7,285 nt of DNA from Candidatus Gastranaerophilales bacterium HUM_12 (GCA_002102825.1 DABJ01000027.1:106674-113958), one strand, 5' to 3'. Shown: positions 1 through 5,176, numbered from the stretch's first letter. The notes: a model not told the origin generated them from the sequence alone. A program made the numbers and translations.

Positions 1-8
1 CCGACTTA

Positions 9-71
9 TTAATTGGTAAGATTACTTAATTTTATGAACAACTCTTTCACATTATTGTCTTCTTTATTCAT
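9..71 (-). CDS. possible 20-residue small protein, unrecognised
   Basis: An ATG at 71-69 opens a 20-codon frame (MNKEDNNVKELFIKLSNLTN) that closes with two consecutive TAA codons. A GAGG Shine-Dalgarno sequence lies five bases upstream of the ATG, which is better placed than chance usually gives. It sits 44 bases downstream of the two-gene minus-strand operon and could be its third cistron. No hydrophobic segment or known motif is present. An ORF this short arises easily by chance in AT-rich DNA, so the ribosome site is the only real support. Confidence 0.25.
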   Translation of the reverse strand: MNKEDNNVKELFIKLSNLTN

Positions 72-115
72 ACTAACCTCAGAATATGCAATAAAATGAT
101 GAAATTTTAAATAAA

Positions 116-376
116 TTAAGCTTGGGTAAATAGTTTATGAGAACCTTTGTCCTGATTAGCTTTCAATCCGTTTGCGCCAATAACATCACATTTTGCAAGT
201 TGTTCTGAAATATTGTTAGTTTGTGTGTTTTGAAACATTACTTGCAACAAATTATATAAAGGATTTGATTTTGCAAGAGTTGTGTTATTTGTCAAACCGG
301 TATCAGGCACAGAATATTGGGTATTAAAATCTGTCCCAGGTTTTGAATTAAGTTGTATGCCTCCGATTTGTTGCAT
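116..376 (-). CDS. hypothetical protein, 86 residues, second gene of a two-gene operon
   Basis: I do not recognise this protein. It is 86 residues, polar and rich in Asn, Gln and Thr, with one Cys (residue 63), no signal peptide and no membrane segment. The central stretch around residues 38-50 (SNPLYNLLQVMFQ) is the only clearly hydrophobic part and could form an amphipathic helix; the rest looks flexible. The ATG at 376 is preceded by AAAGGAGAT, a near-consensus Shine-Dalgarno sequence with about 11 bases between GGAG and ATG, so the start is well supported. It follows the 114-residue gene by 28 bases on the same strand, and the two are almost certainly co-transcribed. No terminator is visible between its stop and the window edge. 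Function is unknown; co-expression with its equally unknown neighbour suggests a shared role. Confidence 0.7.
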   Translation of the reverse strand: MQQIGGIQLNSKPGTDFNTQYSVPDTGLTNNTTLAKSNPLYNLLQVMFQNTQTNNISEQLAKCDVIGANGLKANQDKGSHKLFTQA

Positions 377-404
377 TTAAAATCTATCTCCTTTTAGTTT
401 CTTT

Positions 405-749
405 TTAAGCCATTGTGTGCATTGTAAAACAACCACCTGCAGGGTTTCCCATATCGTTATATGGGCGCAAATTTCCAACCCCTGGGTGTTGGTAGAATTT
501 TTTACCTTGAATTTCCATACACATATTCGGGTCGGTCATTGTTTTTTCATAAGCATTATTAACATTTGGGTCTAACCCAACAGAGTTCCATAATGCATCT
601 AAATTATGTTTAATCATTCCAAAAGTTGAACTAATGATGTTTCTGGTTTCTTCATTTGATGATTTAATTCCAAAATCAGAAGTTACATAGTTTCCTTCTT
701 GGGCTGCTGCTGTTCGGTTGATTGCCATTATTTCTCTGTTGTCTGCCAT
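405..749 (-). CDS. hypothetical protein, 114 residues, first gene of a two-gene operon
   Basis: No family is recognised. The protein is 114 residues and soluble in appearance, with no signal peptide or membrane span. Residues 33-57 (from NEETRNIISS to DALWNSVG) look helical and amphipathic. The C-terminal third is rich in Gly, Pro, Asn and Met and has two Cys (77 and 107) with His 88 and His 111, possibly a small metal-binding or disulfide-containing tail, though no known zinc motif is formed. The ATG at 749 is preceded by AAGGA with eight bases between GGA and ATG, supporting this start. A TTGACA promoter lies about 100 bases upstream and the next gene starts 28 bases after the stop, so this is the lead cistron. 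The roughly 95-base untranslated leader is long for such a small gene. Function unknown. Confidence 0.75.
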   Translation of the reverse strand: MADNREIMAINRTAAAQEGNYVTSDFGIKSSNEETRNIISSTFGMIKHNLDALWNSVGLDPNVNNAYEKTMTDPNMCMEIQGKKFYQHPGVGNLRPYNDMGNPAGGCFTMHTMA

Positions 750-852
750 GATAAAATCCTTATTATCTCTTCTCTTATATATATAAATGATATAAATAAT
801 AAATAATTGCTTTTTTATGAAATTTATTCTTAATAAAACTTAAAATGTTTTC

Positions 853-883
853 AATATAATGAAATTTTTGCAAGTTTTGTCAA
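853..883 (-). promoter_or_regulatory. sigma70-type promoter of the left two-gene operon
   Basis: Read on the minus strand, a perfect TTGACA -35 (883-878) is followed after 19 bases by TATATT (858-853), a 5/6 match to the -10 consensus. Transcription would begin near 846, leaving a leader of about 95 bases before the ATG at 749. The 19-base spacer is slightly long, which may mean the promoter is weak or depends on an activator. The call rests on motif matches only. Confidence 0.5.
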
Positions 884-919
884 AATTTATCTTCCCAAAG
901 AAAATGTTAAGTTTTGTAA

Positions 920-936
920 AGTGTAAAATGTACACT
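920..936. promoter_or_regulatory. candidate operator dyad AGTGT-N7-ACACT
   Basis: The perfect inverted repeat AGTGTA-aaatg-TACACT lies in the gap between the divergent promoters of the left operon and the small-RNA candidate. It is upstream of both, 37 bases from the -35 of the left operon and 46 bases from the -35 of the RNA. It has no T tract, so it is not a terminator, and its size and symmetry fit a dimeric regulator site. The same AGTGT-N7-ACACT pattern recurs at 1027-1043. Confidence 0.35.
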
Positions 937-981
937 ATATCAAGGTTTCAAGAGATTAGAAAATTTTATTAAAACATCTTA

Positions 982-1010
982 TTGACTTTAATTTTTTCTT
1001 ATGGCATAAT
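982..1010 (+). promoter_or_regulatory. strong sigma70-type promoter of the small-RNA candidate
   Basis: TTGACT (982-987) is followed by exactly 17 bases and then CATAAT (1005-1010); each box matches five of six consensus bases. Transcription should begin near 1017, just before the 5' hairpin at 1022-1047. No coding gene follows on this strand before the terminator ending at 1156, so the promoter appears dedicated to a non-coding transcript. Confidence 0.65.
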
Positions 1011-1016
1011 AATTAC

Positions 1017-1156
1017 ATAAGATTTAAGTGTAGTCGAAACACTAAATATAAATAGTTCATTAACCCCAAAAACATATAAACTCCTAAATAATAAACACTA
1101 AAAGAGACCATTAGGATGCAGAAAACGACCCACTCACTTGTTGAGTGGTTTTTTTT
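1017..1156 (+). ncRNA. candidate trans-acting small RNA of about 140 nt
   Basis: A near-consensus promoter and an intrinsic terminator bracket about 140 bases with no convincing ORF. The expected transcript has three parts. A 5' hairpin has AGTGT (1027-1031) pairing with ACACT (1039-1043), extended by ATTT/AAAT around a bulged A. A long unstructured A-rich linker (1048-1128) carries CCCC near 1065 and ACTCCT at 1080-1085. The terminator hairpin is at 1130-1148 with T8. A hairpin, an exposed C-rich seed and a terminator hairpin is the usual architecture of bacterial regulatory RNAs. CUCCU can pair with Shine-Dalgarno sequences (AGGAG). ACUCCU also matches the first six bases of the conserved ACUCCUCACAC core of the cyanobacterial RNA Yfr1, but the rest of that core is absent and Yfr1 is about half as long. 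A short frame from ATG 1116 runs through the terminator and is rejected. Homology to any named RNA is unproven. Confidence 0.55.
1130..1156 (+). terminator. intrinsic terminator of the small-RNA candidate
   Basis: CCACTCA (1130-1136) pairs perfectly with TGAGTGG (1142-1148) around the loop CTTGT, and eight T residues follow (1149-1156). It ends the transcript started from the 982-1010 promoter. The minus strand has no comparable U tract, because only short A runs lie upstream, so the signal is directional. Confidence 0.85.
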
Positions 1157-1173
1157 ATGGCTAAAAATATTCT

Positions 1174-1215
1174 AAAAAAAAAATAACACTGAGGTTTAAA
1201 GTCAGTGTTATTTTT
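1174..1215 (-). terminator. intrinsic terminator of the TPR gene
   Basis: A stem of about 14 bp (core AATAACACTGA with TCAGTGTTATT) encloses the nine-base loop 1193-1201. Read on the minus strand it is followed by up to ten U residues from the A run 1174-1183. It lies directly after the TPR gene's stop codon. The plus-strand side ends in T5, so it may also act weakly in reverse, as a second barrier behind the small-RNA terminator. Confidence 0.85.
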
Positions 1216-1220
1216 GAATG

Positions 1221-1973
1221 TTATACTAATGACAGTTTTTTATCTTTTACTTTTATATTTCTAAGTTTTTCAACTCTTCGCATTATCAGGTTTGCATTAT
1301 CATCATTGGGTCTCGCTGCTAAGAATTTTCTATAATACCTTTTAGCATCTGTATGTTTTCCCAGTTTGTCTAAGCAAATTCCGATATTTGAGTATGCCTG
1401 TGCATAATTAGGGTTTATTTTTAAAATTTCATTGTACAGACCCAATGCTTGACGGTAAAGTTCCATTTTCATGAAAAGTGCAGATTTTCTGATGTATGCA
1501 TTGATGTAATTAGGGCTGTTTTCAATTAATTTTTGATAAATCATAAGAGCCATATCAGGTTCTTCGCATTGTTCATGTGCAAGTCCTAAATTATAAATTG
1601 CTTCCGGATTATCTGGTTCAATTTGAATCGCATGAATAAAACATTTTATTGCGCAGCATGGAGTTTCATCTTTAAGATGACACAAACCTAGTTCAAAGAA
1701 TGTTTCAAATCTGTTTGAGTCAAGTAATGCAGCTTTTTCTAATGATTGAATTGCTTTTTTGATTTTGCCGAGGTTTTTGTAACAAATTCCTAATCCTAAA
1801 TAAGTATCAGGGTTGTTTCTATCCATTAAGACAGAATTCAAGTAAGCTGAAATAGCCTCCTTAAAAGATTTTTTAGTTCTTAGCAAATCGGCTTTGTTTT
1901 GAAATTCTTTTTGTTGTTTTCTCCTAATAATAGGGGCACTCATATATTGAGATTTGTTACTATCTGTACTCAA
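1221..1973 (-). CDS. TPR-repeat protein, about six tetratricopeptide repeats
   Basis: The 250-residue protein is almost entirely tetratricopeptide repeats, the 34-residue helix-turn-helix units that form a superhelical scaffold for protein-protein contacts. Six units can be laid out from about residues 23, 56, 90, 124, 158 and 192. They carry typical signatures: a small residue at position 8 and Pro near the end of each unit, as in YLGLGICYKNLGKIKKAI, AIYNLGLAHE, IEPDNPEA, INPNYAQAYSNIGICLDKLG and RPNDDNAN. The first 20 residues and the Lys-rich last 20 are non-repeat. There is no signal peptide, so it should be cytoplasmic. The start is TTG at 1973, chosen because AGAGGA sits eight bases upstream; the in-frame ATG at codon 11 has no such site. 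The gene is divergent from the exported-protein operon and shares its regulatory gap, which hints at a link. The binding partner cannot be read from the sequence. It ends at a strong terminator. Confidence 0.9.
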   Translation of the reverse strand: MSTDSNKSQYMSAPIIRRKQQKEFQNKADLLRTKKSFKEAISAYLNSVLMDRNNPDTYLGLGICYKNLGKIKKAIQSLEKAALLDSNRFETFFELGLCHLKDETPCCAIKCFIHAIQIEPDNPEAIYNLGLAHEQCEEPDMALMIYQKLIENSPNYINAYIRKSALFMKMELYRQALGLYNEILKINPNYAQAYSNIGICLDKLGKHTDAKRYYRKFLAARPNDDNANLIMRRVEKLRNIKVKDKKLSLV

Positions 1974-1981
1974 CTCTTTCT

Positions 1982-1987
1982 TCCTCT
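1982..1987 (-). promoter_or_regulatory. Shine-Dalgarno site that fixes the TTG start of the TPR gene
   Basis: On the minus strand, AGAGGA is followed by eight bases and then TTG at 1973. The alternative in-frame ATG ten codons later is preceded by TCAATAT and has no purine-rich site, so the rare start codon is preferred. Confidence 0.6.
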
Positions 1988-2028
1988 TATACTCTTATAT
2001 CTTAGATTTTTTTTTGAATTTGATGAAC

Positions 2029-2064
2029 AATCATTAGATTTAAACATTAATCAATCATTGGATT
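2029..2064. promoter_or_regulatory. tandem candidate operators, AATC-N4-GATT twice at 24-bp spacing
   Basis: AATCATTAGATT (2029-2040) and AATCATTGGATT (2053-2064) are each an inverted repeat AATC-N4-GATT. They lie within a 15-base direct repeat with one mismatch, repeated exactly 24 bp apart. The second copy abuts the TATAAT at 2065-2070 and overlaps the alternative -35 TTGGAT at 2058-2063. Sites of this shape and placement fit a dimeric repressor binding in tandem to control the exported-protein operon, and possibly the divergent TPR gene. No regulator gene is visible in the window. Confidence 0.45.
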
Positions 2065-2087
2065 TATAATTAATCTTGTGCTATAAC
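2041..2087 (+). promoter_or_regulatory. promoter region of the exported-protein operon, two overlapping candidates
   Basis: Candidate one is TAAACA (2041-2046), 18 bases, and a perfect TATAAT (2065-2070), giving a start near 2077 and a leader of about 17 bases. Candidate two is TTGGAT (2058-2063), 18 bases, and TATAAC (2082-2087) with an upstream TG forming an extended -10. It would start transcription almost exactly at the ATG at 2094, giving a leaderless message. No Shine-Dalgarno sequence precedes 2094, which suits the second model. The two cannot be separated by eye. Confidence 0.45.
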
Positions 2088-2093
2088 TTTGTT

Positions 2094-2921
2094 ATGAGAA
2101 AGCTTTTAATTTTTTTAGGGATAATGTCCGTAATTGCTACTCCTGTTGTGGCTTTTGAGGATAGTGGAGAAGTTCATTTGGAAGAGGTGCAGCAAGCAAA
2201 ATATGAACTTCCTAAAGTTGAATATAAAGAAAAAGATTCTTTATTGATTAGTGATAAAGAAATTATGGATGAGATTGTCAAATTGCAAAGAGAAAAAGAC
2301 TTGGAAGATATTGATAATCTTTGGAAAGGTACTGTAGAAAATAATCAAGTTATTGGCTTTGCGTTGAAAAAACTTGCGACCCCGGAAAGCCAAAGACGTA
2401 TTCACTCCTCTTTGATGGCTAAAACTCTTTCTGCAATTGTGTCCGGGGCATCTTTAGCTCCTGCCTTGGTTGGAGCAGATTATATGGTTCAGTCCGGTTC
2501 TTATGCAGCAGGAAGAATTGCTCAAAATTTATTGAATAGAAAAAACGTTCCCCAAGAAATTCCTTTAACAGATACCGAATTGATTGAGTTAGCGGGACTT
2601 GTTGAAAATTTGCAGGATAAAATTATCAATGCTTATTATAATTATAAAGGAAGTTTATCTCAGTTGAAGGAAGTTCGTTCAAGAGAACTTTTGTATAGTA
2701 AAAATTACGCAAAAGCACTAGATGAGGAAGATTTTTTGGAAATTGCAATATCATCTTCTTTGTATGATGATATGCAAATCGAAGAGATGAAATATTTGCA
2801 GTCTGCTAAAAAATATCACTTGGAATTGCAGCGTCTAGCGGGGAAAAAAGTTGTTGACGGGTTGAATTTGTATCAGTATGATTACAATTCTGCTTTGGTA
2901 GGAGGTAATAATGTTAAATAA
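2094..2921 (+). CDS. exported protein with TolC-like helical region, 275 residues, paralogue of the next gene
   Basis: The protein begins with a clear Sec signal peptide (MRKLLIFLGIMSVIATPVVA, probable cleavage before Phe21). The mature protein is mostly helical. Its parts are an acidic lead region (22-75), a DNLWKG motif (75-79), GFALKKLATP (88-97), a Gly/Ala/Ser-rich weakly hydrophobic stretch (105-147) and a long helical region (158-250). The last, with YYNYKGSLSQL and a closing QRLAG, resembles the coiled-coil hairpin of TolC-family outer-membrane efflux proteins. The usual TolC beta-barrel strands and second hairpin are not evident, and at 275 residues it is far shorter than TolC (over 400). 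The next gene has the same parts in the same order, so they are paralogues. ATG 2094 is chosen over in-frame TTG 2076 because it starts exactly at the basic n-region of the signal. Its stop overlaps the next start by 11 bases. Function is unknown; a periplasmic or envelope role is inferred. Confidence 0.85.
   Translation: MRKLLIFLGIMSVIATPVVAFEDSGEVHLEEVQQAKYELPKVEYKEKDSLLISDKEIMDEIVKLQREKDLEDIDNLWKGTVENNQVIGFALKKLATPESQRRIHSSLMAKTLSAIVSGASLAPALVGADYMVQSGSYAAGRIAQNLLNRKNVPQEIPLTDTELIELAGLVENLQDKIINAYYNYKGSLSQLKEVRSRELLYSKNYAKALDEEDFLEIAISSSLYDDMQIEEMKYLQSAKKYHLELQRLAGKKVVDGLNLYQYDYNSALVGGNNVK
2900..2905 (+). promoter_or_regulatory. consensus Shine-Dalgarno inside the upstream gene, coupling two paralogues
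   Basis: AGGAGG lies five bases before the ATG at 2911 and within the last codons of the upstream gene, whose stop is at 2919-2921. With the 11-base overlap, ribosomes finishing the first protein can start the second directly, which favours matched production of the two. Confidence 0.75.
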
Positions 2922-4515
2922 ACGAATTTTGTTATTGTCTTTTATTTTATGCTTGAGTGGAATTAGTGTGAATGCTGAAACTTTATCTGATGTTCAATAT
3001 CCGAAAGCTCCGGCTTATCGTGTTGGAATCTCTTCAACTCCGGAAAATCAATACGTTCAGGCAAAACAAGTAAAACCCAAACTTGAAAAAACTTATGCAA
3101 AGATTGATGACTCAATTGATTCTGGTGTTGCAGATTTGACTTATGCTGATTTGAGCATAAAAAGATTGTCAAAAGAGGTTGCACAAGATTTAGAGATGGA
3201 CGAACAAGATATGATTTCTGACCTATCTTTGTTGTGGCAAGGAGCGGCAATGCAAAGTGATACAATAAATTTTGCTTTATATAAACTTGCAAATCCTGAT
3301 GCAGATAAACCTGATCCAAAATCAATTAAAAATGTTTTGAAAACTATTGCGAGTATGTCCACTTTAGTCGGGGCAAGTATGGGAAGTCCGATTTTTGCCG
3401 GTTCTTCTTTGATTGGTGGAAATATTCTCAGCATTATGTCGCAAGATACAAAGGCTCTTAATTATAAATATACAAAAGTTACTGATGCTGATATGATTAT
3501 TCTTATTCGTAAAATTGAAGACTTGCAACAAAATGCGGTTAATCTTTATTATGATTATATGAGTGCAAAAAAGCAATTAGAGATGACGACAAAACTTGTT
3601 GAGGATAGACAAAAGAAGTTTGAATTAGCTCAACAAAATAATGCACCAAGAGAACTTGTTGTTATAACAGATGCTTATTACAGAACCGCTATAGATAAAC
3701 AACGTACTGCAAAATCAGAATTCTTTTCTAAACGTGCAGCTTTAGAACAATTTGTAGGAAATGAAACATTTGTTCAGTTTGAAAGTGATTTAGATGCAAG
3801 AGAACGAGGTGAAAAACCTGTTTCAAATGTAGATAATAATCCTCCATCTCCAAAAGAAGAGAATACTCCGACTTATGCAGATACAATTCAAAATGTTGAA
3901 AATTATACAAATAGTTTGAATTCAAATCCGTCAACATCAAAAGAGGAAACTACAAAACCTCAAACTATAACTTCCCCATCTGTTTATATAACAGATGATA
4001 ATGATCCGAATTTGGATAAAGTTCCAGAACTTAAACCGTTAGATATTGCGCCTGTTGTAGAAGAAAAACCTACAGCAGAGGAAATTTCTGAAACACTAAA
4101 AGAAAATAAGACTAAAAAAAACTCGTTAAAATCAAAATTTTCTAAAACAAAAGAAAAAAAAGAAGAAAAAAATATTTCTCCGGTTAAAGAGAAATCGAAA
4201 AAAAAATCTGCCAAAATTAAACCTGAAAATGAATTGGCACTTGAAGAAAAATCCGAACCAAAGCAGGTAAAACAAAAGCCGCCAAAGAAAGATAAATATT
4301 CAACAAAGGGTTTTATCTTTATACATAATAACCAAAAAACGACAATTACTACTCAACCATCTGGTAATGATGAAATAGAACCTGTTGTTCCGCAGCAAAA
4401 TACTAAAAAAACTCAAACAGACTCTTCAATAAAAGAATTACCTCCTTTAGATGAAATTAAAGTTCCTGATTTGAGTGGTCACGGTTATTCAATTTATTCT
4501 GACGGAGATTACTAA
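2911..4515 (+). CDS. exported protein with TolC-like helical region and long charged C-terminal tail, 534 residues
   Basis: A Sec signal peptide (MLNKRILLLSFILCLSGISVNA, cleavage likely before Glu23) precedes a helical domain paralogous to the upstream protein. Shared parts are LSLLWQG (105-111), INFALYKLANP (119-129), a Gly/Ser/Ala-rich hydrophobic stretch (141-176), TDADMIILIRKIEDLQQNAVN (191-211) and NLYYDYMSAKKQL (211-223). A heptad-like helix follows, ending in AALEQFVGNE (276-285). The 215-285 part resembles the inner helices of TolC-family proteins (OEP), but no barrel is evident. From about 295 to the end the chain is low-complexity and predicted disordered: Pro/Asn/Thr-rich to about 380, then Lys/Glu-rich (384-465), a short ordered-looking patch (GFIFIHNNQKTTITT, 467-481), and an ending GHGYSIYSDGDY. 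The tail could span peptidoglycan or bind a partner, which is inference. Runs of 7-9 A residues in the tail region are prone to slippage. Translation is coupled to the upstream gene. Confidence 0.87.
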   Translation: MLNKRILLLSFILCLSGISVNAETLSDVQYPKAPAYRVGISSTPENQYVQAKQVKPKLEKTYAKIDDSIDSGVADLTYADLSIKRLSKEVAQDLEMDEQDMISDLSLLWQGAAMQSDTINFALYKLANPDADKPDPKSIKNVLKTIASMSTLVGASMGSPIFAGSSLIGGNILSIMSQDTKALNYKYTKVTDADMIILIRKIEDLQQNAVNLYYDYMSAKKQLEMTTKLVEDRQKKFELAQQNNAPRELVVITDAYYRTAIDKQRTAKSEFFSKRAALEQFVGNETFVQFESDLDARERGEKPVSNVDNNPPSPKEENTPTYADTIQNVENYTNSLNSNPSTSKEETTKPQTITSPSVYITDDNDPNLDKVPELKPLDIAPVVEEKPTAEEISETLKENKTKKNSLKSKFSKTKEKKEEKNISPVKEKSKKKSAKIKPENELALEEKSEPKQVKQKPPKKDKYSTKGFIFIHNNQKTTITTQPSGNDEIEPVVPQQNTKKTQTDSSIKELPPLDEIKVPDLSGHGYSIYSDGDY

Positions 4516-4517
4516 TT

Positions 4518-5171
4518 TTGAAGATGAAGTATATTAATTACCAAGTTTTGACAGGACAAGAAAATATGCGTATTGACAGTGATTTGCTTGATTCTGCAAT
4601 AGAAAACAAATTGGATTACCCGATATTTAGATTATATGCTTGGAAACCTGCCTGTGTATCATTGGGGCGAAATCAGAAAGATGATTTTTTAGATAGAAGT
4701 TTTTTAAAAGAAAATAATATTGATGTTGTTCGTCGTTTGACTGGAGGACGAGCATTGTTGCACGCTGATGAAATTACGTATAGTTTTATTTGCCCGACAT
4801 TATATTTGAAAAATGGGGAGCATGTAGTGTCTTCGTATAAAGAAATTTCTCGGATTTTGATTGGCAAATTCAAGACAATTGGAATTGATTTGGATTTTGG
4901 GTCGAATAAACCAATTAAAACAGGCTTTGACTATTGTATGCTGATATCTACCGGTGCTGATTTGTGTTATCACGGGAAAAAACTTATCGGTTCTGCTCAG
5001 TGTCGAAAACAAGGATATATTTTGCAGCACGGTTCAATTTTATATGATTACGATAAAGCTCTTCTTGAAAAAATCTTTAAAGAACCTGTTTCAACTGATG
5101 AAATTACTTCAATAAAAGAAATTAATCCGAAGTTGACAAAAGAAAAAATAATTGACATACTAAGTGTGTAA
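4518..5171 (+). CDS. LipM/LplA-family lipoyl or octanoyl transferase, 217 residues
   Basis: This belongs to the biotin/lipoate protein ligase (LplA/LipM/LipL) fold, which attaches lipoyl or octanoyl groups to a lysine of lipoyl-domain proteins such as GcvH and 2-oxoacid dehydrogenase E2 subunits. Visible motifs are RRLTGGRALLH (72-82, the RRxxGGxxxxH acyl-AMP/lipoate-binding loop) and GKKLIGSAQCRKQGYILQHGSIL (153-175, with the conserved Lys of the GKK-x-x-GSA motif). Cys140 lies nine residues before the ADL segment. This matches the spacing I recall for the catalytic Cys of LipM octanoyltransferase, so transfer from octanoyl-ACP is more likely than ATP-dependent ligation. At 217 residues it is shorter than LipM (about 278) and lacks the LplA C-terminal accessory domain. 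The stop of the previous gene is two bases upstream. TTG 4518 is used because GGAG lies ten bases before it; ATG 4524 (two codons later) is an equally plausible start. Confidence 0.9.
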   Translation: MKMKYINYQVLTGQENMRIDSDLLDSAIENKLDYPIFRLYAWKPACVSLGRNQKDDFLDRSFLKENNIDVVRRLTGGRALLHADEITYSFICPTLYLKNGEHVVSSYKEISRILIGKFKTIGIDLDFGSNKPIKTGFDYCMLISTGADLCYHGKKLIGSAQCRKQGYILQHGSILYDYDKALLEKIFKEPVSTDEITSIKEINPKLTKEKIIDILSV

Positions 5172-5176
5172 ATTAT

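Noticed and set aside
770..815. TA-rich alternating repeats (TATATATA-like) upstream of the left operon
   Set aside because: Ordinary low complexity in an AT-rich leader; no fixed repeat unit or array.
1116..1175. 19-codon plus-strand frame from ATG 1116 running through the small-RNA terminator
   Set aside because: Its coding sequence includes the terminator stem and T tract, and AGG lies directly against the ATG, too close to act as a Shine-Dalgarno.
2076..2093. TTG start six codons upstream of the first exported protein
   Set aside because: It adds CYNFV before the basic start of a normal signal peptide and has no ribosome site; the promoter -10 candidate would lie inside the extra codons.
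2963..4214. Several minus-strand frames of 70-120 codons opposite the 534-residue gene
   Set aside because: They are mirror frames of a well-supported plus-strand gene with signal peptide and paralogue; their compositions are implausible and none has its own promoter or ribosome site.
4673..5030. Minus-strand frames opposite the lipoyl transferase gene
   Set aside because: The plus strand carries recognisable family motifs throughout; these are antisense shadows.
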